A stretch of 9,121 nt of DNA from Phycisphaeraceae bacterium (lineage in GTDB: Bacteria; Planctomycetota; Phycisphaerae; Phycisphaerales; Phycisphaeraceae), in the NCBI GenBank assembly GCA_029260695.1, contig JAJDCT010000384.1, forward strand, positions 1 to 9,121, read 5' to 3'. The notes under the pieces are model-generated. The model was not told the DNA's origin, ran no database searches, and saw only the letters and a list, made by a program, of their open reading frames with translations. The position numbers and the translations under genes are program-made. Within the stretch, counting starts at the first letter, position 1. Each line of letters opens with the position of its first letter. Below, one piece after another: positions 1 to 6,597 of the stretch.

Positions 1-1
1 C

Positions 2-562
2 AAGCGGCGGGTGGTCCTGGCAGGCATCGCCGCCGAACGCTACCGCCAAAAATACGGCACGCTCCCCGCTCAACTAAACGACCTGGCCCCCGAATTCCTC
101 GACGCCGTCCCGCAAGACCCCTTCGACAGCCAACCCCTGCGCTACCGCACCGAAGAAACCGGCGTCATCATCTACAGCCTCGGCGATGACGGCACCGACG
201 ACAGCGGCGCGTTGCTCGGTGACGTAGGCGCTGATTACCAAGACGGCACCGACATCCCTTTCACCTTCGGCGGCCTGCAGGACTTGCTCTGGCCACAACC
301 CGAAGAAGAAGAACCCAACTGGGACGATCCGTATGGCTACGGCGGCTACGGCGAAGACGGCGATTTCGATCCCTATTTCGATCCCTACGGGGAAGAGGGT
401 GAAGACGGCGACATCTACCTCTACGGGGAACCCTACAAAACAGAAGCCGAAGAACCACAAGACCAGGAAGCCCCCGAGCCAACCCCGGACACTCAAGACG
501 CCGAGGCGGCCGAAGAATCACCGGCACCCAACGAAACCCCACTGACCCAGCCCGACGGGTAA
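2..562 (+). CDS. Unrecognised protein, 3' part only, with acidic Tyr/Gly-rich C-terminal tail
   Basis: The reading frame is already open at the window edge (KRRVVLAGIAAERYRQKYG...), so the N-terminus is missing; a GTG at position 11 exists but sits inside what looks like an alpha-helical conserved segment and is unlikely to be the true start. The visible 186 residues have two parts. The first 70 or so read like a recurring planctomycete C-terminal module: an ERYRxxxGxLP helix, then VPQDPFDSQPLRYR, then IIYSLGDDGTDDSG, which resembles the end of pseudopilin-like or large hypothetical membrane proteins. The remainder, from about residue 90, is low complexity: EEEE, repeated DPYG/YGE/EDGD units, then a Glu/Pro/Ala-rich end with no hydrophobic segment. 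It ends 45 bp from the convergent pdhB. I do not recognise a function. The ORF is convincing because of its family-like module and codon use, but the product is unknown. Confidence 0.75.
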   Translation, partial: KRRVVLAGIAAERYRQKYGTLPAQLNDLAPEFLDAVPQDPFDSQPLRYRTEETGVIIYSLGDDGTDDSGALLGDVGADYQDGTDIPFTFGGLQDLLWPQPEEEEPNWDDPYGYGGYGEDGDFDPYFDPYGEEGEDGDIYLYGEPYKTEAEEPQDQEAPEPTPDTQDAEAAEESPAPNETPLTQPDG

Positions 563-569
563 ACAGAGT

Positions 570-590
570 CCGACCAACCGCGTAGGTCGG
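570..590. terminator. Candidate bidirectional terminator hairpin between convergent genes
   Basis: A perfect 6-bp inverted repeat, CCGACC (570-575) and GGTCGG (585-590), with a 9-nt loop lies in the 45-bp gap between the end of the first gene and the end of pdhB. The position suits a shared terminator for two converging transcripts. Neither side is followed by a clear T-run, so the call rests on position and stem only. Confidence 0.35.
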
Positions 591-607
591 CGGCGGGTTA
601 CGTTTGC

Positions 608-1642
608 TTAAGCGTTGTACGTCACCGCGCGGACCGCTTCGACGATCTTGCGGGTGTTCGGGAGCATCTCTTGTTCGAGGGTGCGGTTGTAGGGGGCGGG
701 GATGTCGTCGTTGTTCACGCGGATGACCTTGTTGTCCAGGTCGTCCATCGCGTGTTCGTAGACCTGTGCTGCGATCTCCGAGCCGACGCTGGCGAACGGC
801 CAACTCTGATCGACGACGACGCAGTAATTGGTCTTGCGGACACTCTTGACGATCGTGTCGATGTCCAGCGGGCGGTAGGTGCGTGGGTCGATGACCTCGC
901 AGTCGATGCCTTCTTTTTCAAGCTCCTCCGCTGCGTCCAGCGCGAAGTGGACCGGTCGGCCTGCGGCGACGATGGTGACGTCTTTGCCGGGCTTCTTGAT
1001 GTCAGCGACACCAAAGGGGATCGTAAAATCTTCGTCCTGCTTATTGGTGGGCGGAGCCCAGGTGTCTTTGATGTAGCGGGAGAAGTCTTTGTCGCCGCGT
1101 GCGCCCAGGCCGAGCATGCGTTCGGATTCGAGGTTGAAGACCGGGTCGTCGTCGCGGATCGCGGTCTTGAGTAGCCCCTTGGCGTCGCGGGGCGTGCTGG
1201 GGATCGCGAGCTTCAGGCCGGGGACGGAAGCAAACATCGACTCGACACACCAGGAGTGCGTGGACCCAAGCTGACCGCCCGCGCCGTTGTTCCCGCGGAA
1301 CACAGCGGGGCAGCCGAACTGTCCGCCGGACATGTAGAGCATCTTGGGCGCGTTATTAATAATCTGGTCCGCCGCGACCAGGCAGAACGACCAGCTCATG
1401 AACTCGATGATCGGACGCAGCCCGTACATCGCTGCGCCGACGCCCAGGCCGGAGAACCCGGTCTCGCTGATCGGGGAATCGACCACGCGCCGGGGCCCGA
1501 ACTCGTCGAGCATCCCCTGGCTGATCTTGTAAGCGCCGTTGTACTGCGCAACCTCCTCGCCCATCAGGAAGACGCGGTCATCAAGACGCATCTCCTCCTG
1601 CATGGCTTCGCGGATGGCTTCTCTGTATTGGATGGTTTGCAT
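608..1642 (-). CDS. pdhB: Pyruvate dehydrogenase E1 component, beta subunit
   Basis: A 344-residue protein, full length for E1 beta. With the alpha subunit it forms the alpha2beta2 thiamine-diphosphate enzyme that decarboxylates pyruvate and passes the acetyl group to the lipoyl domain of E2, in the cytoplasm. The N-terminal half carries the family pattern: YREAIREAM, FLMGEEVAQYNGAYKIS (about 25-41), SPISETGFSGLGVGAAM with the conserved cofactor-activating Glu at about residue 60, then DQIINNAPKMLYMSGGQ and FRGNNGAGG. The C-terminal transketolase domain has VTIVAAGRPVHFALDAAEEL and IDPRTYRPLD. The GEEVAQYNGAYK stretch is close to the mitochondrial/alphaproteobacterial type. The ATG at 1642 matches the usual family N-terminus, but the bases just before it read CCCAACCCC and contain no Shine-Dalgarno sequence. 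It lies 129 bp downstream of pdhA on the same strand and is presumably co-transcribed. No E2 or E3 gene follows in the window. A branched-chain 2-oxoacid E1 beta is less likely given the close match to the pyruvate type. Confidence 0.95.
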   Translation of the reverse strand: MQTIQYREAIREAMQEEMRLDDRVFLMGEEVAQYNGAYKISQGMLDEFGPRRVVDSPISETGFSGLGVGAAMYGLRPIIEFMSWSFCLVAADQIINNAPKMLYMSGGQFGCPAVFRGNNGAGGQLGSTHSWCVESMFASVPGLKLAIPSTPRDAKGLLKTAIRDDDPVFNLESERMLGLGARGDKDFSRYIKDTWAPPTNKQDEDFTIPFGVADIKKPGKDVTIVAAGRPVHFALDAAEELEKEGIDCEVIDPRTYRPLDIDTIVKSVRKTNYCVVVDQSWPFASVGSEIAAQVYEHAMDDLDNKVIRVNNDDIPAPYNRTLEQEMLPNTRKIVEAVRAVTYNA

Positions 1643-1780
1643 GGGGTTGGGATTTAGGGTTTGGGGATTGGGGTTTAGGGCTATTCACCAGACGTCATGG
1701 GTTGTGGTGGGCATGCGGGCATTCAGAAAGCAGTATTTCCGGCTGCTTCCCCAACCCCAAAATCCCAACCCCTAATCCCC
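1643..1780. repeat. G-rich inverted repeat filling the ends of the pdhA-pdhB spacer
   Basis: The spacer between pdhA and pdhB is bounded by G-rich arms. On the plus strand, 1643-1680 contains six runs of three or four Gs separated by A/T loops, with TTTAGGG twice. On the minus strand, 1780-1749 contains five such runs. The arms are inverted relative to each other: GGGGTTGGGATTT at 1643-1655 is perfectly complementary to 1760-1772, and similarity continues further with small gaps. One arm abuts the pdhB ATG and the other covers the last codons and stop of pdhA. Between them are about 68 bp of ordinary sequence containing a small stem, AAGCAG/CTGCTT (1728-1733/1743-1748). It could be a dispersed intergenic repeat, a miniature mobile element or an mRNA structure; the sequence alone does not decide. 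Confidence 0.75.
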
Positions 1781-2881
1781 TGAATTATTGTCGGTGATCA
1801 TCTTCGGCAGCGCGCCTTTCACGAACGGCGGGCCGTAGGGTTGGGAATAGATATCGGTGAACATCTCGGACTTCGGCAGGTCAGGCGACTGCTCGGCGTA
1901 CTTGATCGCGTCACGGGAGACCTGCTTGGCCTTCTTGTCCAACTCGTCGATCTGATCCTGTGTGGCGAGCTTGTTGTCAATTAAGTGGCTGACCATCGTG
2001 CTGATGCAGTCTTTTTCTTTCTTCTCGCTGACCTCATCCTTGCTGCGGTACTTCTGGGGGTCGCTCATGGAGTGGCCCTGGTAGCGGTAGGTCTTGGCGT
2101 TGATGAAGCAGGGGCCGCCGCCAGACTGTTCCAGGCCAAGCGCGCTGCTGGTGCTGCCTCGGGAGAGGTCGCCCTCGCGTTTGAATGTGTTGTAGGTATC
2201 CAGGACATCCATGCCGTCGCACTCGGCGTAGCGCATGCCGTAGGCCTTGGCCTTGGCGCCCAGATCGTTTGCCGCTGCGGTGCCGCGTTGGATGGCGGTG
2301 CCCATCGAGTAGCCGTTGTTCTCGACGACAAAGATGATCGGGAGGTTCCAGATGGCGGCGAGGTTCATCGCCTCGTGGAACGCGCCCTGGTTGATCGCGC
2401 CGTCTCCGAAGAAGCAGACGGTGACGTTGTTTTTCTTCTCGTACTGTGTTGCGAATGCGAGCCCGACGCCCAGGGGGCACTGCCCGCCGACGATCGCGTG
2501 CCCGCCGTACATGTGGTGGGCCTTGTCGAACATGTGCATGCTGCCGCCCTTGCCCTTGGCGCAGCCGGTGATTTTGCCGTACATCTCAGCCATGCAATAG
2601 TTGGGGTGCATGCCGCGTGCCAGCGCGTGGCCGTGGTCGCGGTAGGCGGTGATGATCGGGTCGTCATCCAGTAGCGCAGCGACGGTGCCGACGGCGGTGG
2701 CCTCCTGACCTATATAGATGTGGCAGAACCCGCCGATGTGGGCCTGCTGGTAGGCCTGCATGGTCCGCTCTTCGAATCGGCGGATGAGCATCATCTGGTA
2801 GAGCATGTCCACCAGCTTGTCTTTAGGCAGGCTTTGCGAGGCTGGGGTCTTCACTCTGTCCTCGGTGGTAGCGGAGGTCAT
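1772..2881 (-). CDS. pdhA: Pyruvate dehydrogenase E1 component, alpha subunit
   Basis: A 369-residue E1 alpha that binds thiamine diphosphate with PdhB and decarboxylates pyruvate. In order it shows MLIRRFEERTMQAYQQ, IGGFCHIYIGQEA, YRDHGH (about 80-85), GKGGSMHM, GGHAIVGGQCPLGVGLAFA, and the thiamine-diphosphate/Mg motif GDGAINQG (159-166) ending in ENN (187-189). The loop YRYQGHSMSDP (265-275) corresponds to the region regulated by phosphorylation in mitochondrial E1 alpha, and the overall type is mitochondrial-like. Between TFKREGD and GGGPCFINAK, just before this loop, there appear to be about ten extra residues compared with the family as I know it. I chose the ATG at 2881 because AAGGA lies 6 nt upstream. 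An in-frame ATG at 2947 would add 22 Pro/Gly-rich residues, and the frame stays open to 3139, but those additions do not resemble the family. The gene precedes pdhB, and the shared inverted repeat begins over its stop codon. Confidence 0.95.
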   Translation of the reverse strand: MTSATTEDRVKTPASQSLPKDKLVDMLYQMMLIRRFEERTMQAYQQAHIGGFCHIYIGQEATAVGTVAALLDDDPIITAYRDHGHALARGMHPNYCMAEMYGKITGCAKGKGGSMHMFDKAHHMYGGHAIVGGQCPLGVGLAFATQYEKKNNVTVCFFGDGAINQGAFHEAMNLAAIWNLPIIFVVENNGYSMGTAIQRGTAAANDLGAKAKAYGMRYAECDGMDVLDTYNTFKREGDLSRGSTSSALGLEQSGGGPCFINAKTYRYQGHSMSDPQKYRSKDEVSEKKEKDCISTMVSHLIDNKLATQDQIDELDKKAKQVSRDAIKYAEQSPDLPKSEMFTDIYSQPYGPPFVKGALPKMITDNNSGD

Positions 2882-2887
2882 CAAGGT

Positions 2888-2892
2888 TCCTT
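2888..2892 (-). promoter_or_regulatory. Shine-Dalgarno sequence of pdhA
   Basis: On the minus strand AAGGA (2892 down to 2888) is followed by six bases and the ATG at 2881. This is among the clearest ribosome binding sites in the window and decides the choice of start for pdhA over the upstream in-frame ATG at 2947, which has only GAGG at a comparable distance. Confidence 0.6.
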
Positions 2893-3233
2893 GGCCGGGT
2901 TCGGGCGTCACTTCCGGGGCTGAGTCCGGGCCGTTTCCGGGGGTCATGTCCGGGGCCTCATCGGTTGTCCGCGTCGGCGGATATTTCGAATAGACCAAGC
3001 TATTTACTGCGGTTACGTCCGACGTGGCGATTCGATTCGGGCGTGTCTGGCCGCCTCGGTTCGGCCTGCGATACCTGCAGGCCTGGCCGGGGAGGGCCCG
3101 CCGGTCTTCCGGGGCTGGCCTTGGGCTTTTGGCACCCACGTTTAGGCACCCGCGAAGGACAGTCTAGTTTAGGGGCCACCCACAGCAGCGGCAAGTGTTG
3201 CCCAGAGCATCGCTGCCAGCCCGACCGCGGGGC

Positions 3234-3262
3234 TTGTCGGTCCCCGGCAGAGCCGCTGTACT
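3234..3262 (+). promoter_or_regulatory. Weak candidate promoter for bamA
   Basis: TTGTCG (3234-3239) and TGTACT (3257-3262) are separated by 17 bp and lie about 70 bp upstream of the bamA ATG. The match to the sigma-70 consensus is partial, and other arrangements in this GC-rich spacer are nearly as good, for example TACACT at 3286-3291 without a matching -35. Confidence 0.2.
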
Positions 3263-3334
3263 CGCCAATAGGGGCGGCTTTCGATTACACTCTCGGCCCG
3301 TGCCCTGTTGACGCTCAAGATCAGGCCAGCCTCT

Positions 3335-5716
3335 ATGATTTGGACCCCCAAGCGGCATATCACCATAATCCTCGGGCTGATTGTGGGCCTGTCCGGGCTG
3401 TTGCTTCCGGCCAGCCGCGCCGACGCCCAGGGGATCGACCCACAGGATCGGCCTATCTCAGAGGTCCGCATCGAAGGCCTCAAGAATGTTTCCGAACAAC
3501 TGGCCCTCAATCAGATCCGTTCGCTCACTGGCGAGCCCTACAACGCCCAGACCGTCCAGCAGGACATCGTCCGACTGACCCACTTAGGCCGGTTCGACAA
3601 AGTCACCGTCCGGGTCGAGCCTAAGCCAGACGGTTCGGTCGCACTGATCTTCGATGTCTCCGAGCAGGCGATCTTGACCGATGTCCAAGTCGTGGGGAAC
3701 AAGGCGATCGCCGACCAGACGATCCTGGGCATGGTGCTGTTGCGTCCGGGCGACCCGGCGGACCCGTACCTGATCGAGCAGGGGCTTAACCGGATCATCC
3801 GCGAGTACCAGGACAAAGGCCACTTCGTTGCCGACATCTCAGTCGACCGCGAGCTGCTCAAAGAATCACACATCCTGGTCTACCGTGTGCGCGAAGGCCC
3901 ACGGGTCAAGATCAAAGGTATCCGATTCGAAGGCAACGACCAATACACACACAAACAACTCAAGAGCAAGCTGCGGAGCAAGACCTACTTCCCGATCTTC
4001 CAGAAGGGCGACCTGAACCGCGAGCAGTTGGAACTGGACTCCTCGGGGGTCCGCGACTTCTACCACGCCCGGGGTTTTCTGGATGCGCAGGTCGGCCGAC
4101 GGATCGACCTGTCACCCGATGAGAAGGACGCGGTCGTCGTCTTCCTGATCGAGGAAGGCCGACAATACCTGGTGTATCAGGTCCGCGTCCTCCAGCCGGA
4201 GGTTGGCGACCAGCGGCTGCTGCCCGATGCGCAGGTCTGCCAGTACCTCGACCTGGCGCCCGGCGACATCTACTCGTCGGAGAAGGCCACCCGTTCATCC
4301 CAAACAGTGCAAGACCTCTACGGCCAACTCGGGTTCCTGGATGTCCGGGTCAACGTCTCTGCGCTCCCCCACGAGAACGAAGCCCTGGTCGATCTGGTCG
4401 TCAATATCCAACAGGGCATCCCTTCGGTCGTCGGCAAGGTGAGTGTCACCGGCAACGAATTGACCCGGCAAAAAGTCGTGCTCCGCCAGGTCCGGGGCAT
4501 GGACCCCGGCAGACGGTTCGATCAAACAGGCGTCGACCGCACGCGGAGACGGCTCGCCGACGGCCGGCTTTTCAGCGAAGGCACCGTCACCATCATGGGC
4601 GAACCCCGGGACGGCACGCGCGACGTCCTGATCGACGTCACCGAGGCGACTACCGGATCCATCAGCTTCGGCGCGGGGCTCAGCTCAGACGCCGGCGTGC
4701 TGGGCGCGATCGACCTGAATCAGCGCAACTTCGATATCACCGACACCCCGCAGACAACCAAGGAGTTCTTGTCCGGCCGAGCCTTCCGAGGCGCGGGCCA
4801 GTCATTCGCCCTGTCGCTGCAACCCGGCGACGAGGTCAGCCGGTACTCGATCTCATTCAGAGAGCCCTCGCTCCTGGAAACCGACTACACCTTCGGCTCA
4901 TCCCTGTCTTTCTTCCAACGTGAATTCGACGACTACGACGAGGAACGCCAGGGCGGCAACCTCTCCTTCGGCAGAAGGTTCGGCGACGTCTGGTCGGCTT
5001 CGACATCGTTGCGGGTCACCACCGTTGACATCTCCGGGATCGACCCGGAAGCCCCCCTCGCTGTCTTCGCCGTCATGGGGGAAAGCGATCTGACCGGCAT
5101 CGGGTTCAGCGTCGTCCGCAGCACCACCGACAGCCGGATCTTCCCCACGCACGGGAACCGCTGGGAATTCAACGTCGAGCAGGTCGGGGCCCTGGGCGGC
5201 GACTACGACTTCTCCAAGCTCTCTACCGAGTTCCGCCAGTTCTGGACCGTCGAAGAAGATTTCTTCGGCCGACGCACCGTCCTAAGCTGGCGGGTTAAAG
5301 CTTCGATCATCCCCGAGGACAACGAAGCACCGTTCTTCGAGAGGCTCTACTTAGGCGGGCAGAGTTCGTTCCGCGGCTTCGAGTTCCGCGGCGTCGGGCC
5401 TCGGGGCATCCAGGCCACCACACTCACCCCCGGAGACGAGGCCGTCGGCGGGGAATGGCTCCTGACCACGGGCGTCGAGTACAACTTCCCGATCTACACC
5501 GAGGTCCTTCGGGCGGTCTTCTTCACCGACATGGGCACCCTCACCGACGACCCCGGCGTCGACGATTGGCGTGTCTCGGTCGGGACCGGGCTTCGGATCA
5601 AAGTCCCGTTCTTCGGCTCCGCCCCGTTCGCACTGGATATCGCCGCCCCCGTGGTCAAACAGGACGGCGACCAGACCCAGGTCCTCAGCTTTAGCCTGGA
5701 TCTGCCGTTCCGTTAA
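3335..5716 (+). CDS. bamA: Outer membrane protein assembly factor BamA (Omp85 family)
   Basis: A 793-residue outer-membrane protein that inserts beta-barrel proteins into the outer membrane. From the ATG at 3335 it starts with a classic signal peptide: basic KRH, hydrophobic IILGLIVGLSGLLLP, and a probable cleavage after ASRADA. A TTG at 3308 would lengthen the n-region by nine residues and is less likely. Five POTRA domains follow, roughly 41-110, 112-188, 190-275, 278-360 and 363-437, recognisable by repeated IxGN/EGN turns and GxF/LD pairs. The barrel begins near 440 with GSISFGAGLSSDAGVLGAIDLNQ, includes LQPGDEVSRYSISFREPSLL, and has the conserved lid-loop motif SSFRGF (FRGF at 679-682). 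Length and five POTRAs equal the proteobacterial norm. The last residues are LSFSLDLPFR, so the usual terminal aromatic residue is followed by Arg. Its ribosome binding site is weak (AGG about 9 nt before the ATG). It heads the outer-membrane cluster. Confidence 0.95.
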   Translation: MIWTPKRHITIILGLIVGLSGLLLPASRADAQGIDPQDRPISEVRIEGLKNVSEQLALNQIRSLTGEPYNAQTVQQDIVRLTHLGRFDKVTVRVEPKPDGSVALIFDVSEQAILTDVQVVGNKAIADQTILGMVLLRPGDPADPYLIEQGLNRIIREYQDKGHFVADISVDRELLKESHILVYRVREGPRVKIKGIRFEGNDQYTHKQLKSKLRSKTYFPIFQKGDLNREQLELDSSGVRDFYHARGFLDAQVGRRIDLSPDEKDAVVVFLIEEGRQYLVYQVRVLQPEVGDQRLLPDAQVCQYLDLAPGDIYSSEKATRSSQTVQDLYGQLGFLDVRVNVSALPHENEALVDLVVNIQQGIPSVVGKVSVTGNELTRQKVVLRQVRGMDPGRRFDQTGVDRTRRRLADGRLFSEGTVTIMGEPRDGTRDVLIDVTEATTGSISFGAGLSSDAGVLGAIDLNQRNFDITDTPQTTKEFLSGRAFRGAGQSFALSLQPGDEVSRYSISFREPSLLETDYTFGSSLSFFQREFDDYDEERQGGNLSFGRRFGDVWSASTSLRVTTVDISGIDPEAPLAVFAVMGESDLTGIGFSVVRSTTDSRIFPTHGNRWEFNVEQVGALGGDYDFSKLSTEFRQFWTVEEDFFGRRTVLSWRVKASIIPEDNEAPFFERLYLGGQSSFRGFEFRGVGPRGIQATTLTPGDEAVGGEWLLTTGVEYNFPIYTEVLRAVFFTDMGTLTDDPGVDDWRVSVGTGLRIKVPFFGSAPFALDIAAPVVKQDGDQTQVLSFSLDLPFR

Positions 5717-5814
5717 GCCGCCCTGAGCGGCCCCGCGACCGATCCAATGGGCTGAACCCACCGCACCCGACGAACGTATGATGTAGACACTGACATCCCC
5801 CGATCCGTCCGATT

Positions 5815-5843
5815 TTGCCCACGCCCTCACACCGTGTTAGAAC
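5815..5843 (+). promoter_or_regulatory. Candidate promoter for the Skp-like gene
   Basis: TTGCCC (5815-5820) and TAGAAC (5838-5843) are separated by exactly 17 bp, each matching four of six consensus positions, about 70 bp before the start codon of the Skp-like gene. A second -10-like TAGAAT is at 5854-5859. The 199-bp spacer after bamA also makes an independent promoter plausible. Confidence 0.3.
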
Positions 5844-5905
5844 ACCCCCCGGATAGAATACCCCCGGCCGACTCACACCGGGTCCGCCCCTGCCAGCAAA
5901 CACAT

Positions 5906-5910
5906 GGAGA
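5906..5910 (+). promoter_or_regulatory. Shine-Dalgarno sequence of the Skp-like gene
   Basis: GGAGA at 5906-5910 precedes the ATG at 5916 by five bases. It overlaps the upstream ATG at 5904, so it selects the second ATG as the start. Confidence 0.6.
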
Positions 5911-5915
5911 ATCTC

Positions 5916-6515
5916 ATGCACATCAAACGCAACATACTCATCACCGCCGCCGCCCTCGCCGTACTGGTTGTCGGGCTGGTAGGCGTCAACGCTCAGGGTG
6001 TACTCAGCGGCGAACCCACCGTCGTCGCCGTCGTCGACCTGGCCAGCATCTACGACTCGCTGAAAGAAAAGCAGCAGATCGACGCCGAGTTGGGGATCGT
6101 CCGCACCCGAGTCACCCAGGAAAGCGAAGACCGCCAGAAGGACATCGCCCAGAAACAGCAGGACCTGGACATGCTCGTACCCGGGACCCCGCCCTACGCC
6201 GACGCCCAGGAAGTGTATGAACGGACCGCCTTGGATTACCAGGTCTGGGTCCAGTACGAGCAGAACAAGCTGGGGCGTGAAGCCAACATCCGGATCAAGA
6301 ACCTGCAAAAGAACCTCGAAGCCGCCATCGAGACGGTCTCCCAGGCCCAGAACGTCGGCATCGTGCTCTACAAGCAGCAGTCGCTCCGTCTGGGTACCAA
6401 CCAGCAGGGCCGGCCTCAGACCGCCAACATCAACATCGTCGCCTGGGCCAGCAACACCGTCGATATAACCGACCTGGTCGCCCAGCAGATGAACAACGAC
6501 TTCGACAACAAATGA
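5916..6515 (+). CDS. skp: OmpH/Skp-family periplasmic chaperone
   Basis: A 199-residue secreted protein of the OmpH/Skp family, which holds unfolded outer-membrane proteins in the periplasm on their way to BamA. It has a signal peptide (MHIKRNILITAAALAVLVVGLVGVNAQG, hydrophobic core about 7-23). Next comes the family-typical VVAVVDLASIYDSLKEKQQI, then a long charged helical region rich in Glu, Gln, Lys and Arg (about 50-135) suited to the Skp coiled-coil arms, and a C-terminal strand region ending in VDITDLVAQQMNNDF, matching the DITD ending of the family. I use the ATG at 5916 because GGAGA ends 5 nt upstream; that sequence overlaps an earlier in-frame ATG at 5904, which itself has no ribosome binding site. 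Position between bamA and lpxD is the classical skp position. It is somewhat longer than the E. coli protein, with an inserted-looking LVPGTPPYADAQE segment in the coiled coil. Confidence 0.88.
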   Translation: MHIKRNILITAAALAVLVVGLVGVNAQGVLSGEPTVVAVVDLASIYDSLKEKQQIDAELGIVRTRVTQESEDRQKDIAQKQQDLDMLVPGTPPYADAQEVYERTALDYQVWVQYEQNKLGREANIRIKNLQKNLEAAIETVSQAQNVGIVLYKQQSLRLGTNQQGRPQTANINIVAWASNTVDITDLVAQQMNNDFDNK

Positions 6516-6597
6516 CACCGGCCAGTCAGCACGGGCTGATCCTCTGAGCCTCGGCCAGATCGACCCGCCGTTGACTTCATCATTGAATACACCCCAG

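Larger units (their letters stand above)
2882..3334. other. Divergent GC-rich spacer between pdhA and bamA
   Basis: These roughly 450 bases contain no convincing gene; the open frames crossing them lack family resemblance. Both divergent transcripts should start here. The AT-rich patch at about 2981-3006, with TTCGAA and a short AATAG/CTATT inverted repeat (2989-2993/3000-3004), is the likeliest place for the pdhA promoter, though no clean -35/-10 pair was found. Region 2910-2956 has four CCGGG(G) motifs spaced 11-14 bp apart. GGCACCC occurs twice 14 bp apart (3131-3137, 3145-3151), and GTTTAGG occurs at 3140-3146 and 3167-3173. These repeats may be regulatory or simply reflect base composition. 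Confidence 0.5.

Noticed and set aside
1643..1780. An insertion sequence between pdhA and pdhB
   Set aside because: The spacer has terminal inverted arms but is too short for a transposase, and no target-site duplication can be shown because the arms merge with the gene ends. A miniature element remains possible and is described as a repeat instead.
3308..3339. TTGACG and TATGAT near the bamA start as a promoter
   Set aside because: The spacing is 20 bp and the -10 would overlap the ATG at 3335, so transcription would begin inside the coding region.
2965..3624. A 219-codon plus-strand frame covering the divergent spacer and the bamA start
   Set aside because: It overlaps the bamA signal peptide and first POTRA in another frame, lacks a ribosome binding site and is Arg/Pro-rich as random GC-rich frames are.
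5717..5731. GCCGC/GCGGC stem right after the bamA stop as a terminator
   Set aside because: Only 5 bp long with no T-run; short GC stems like this are expected by chance at this base composition.
6571..6590. TTGACT followed by GAATAC as a promoter for lpxD
   Set aside because: The spacing of 8 bp is far too short, and the terminator-like hairpin lies directly downstream.
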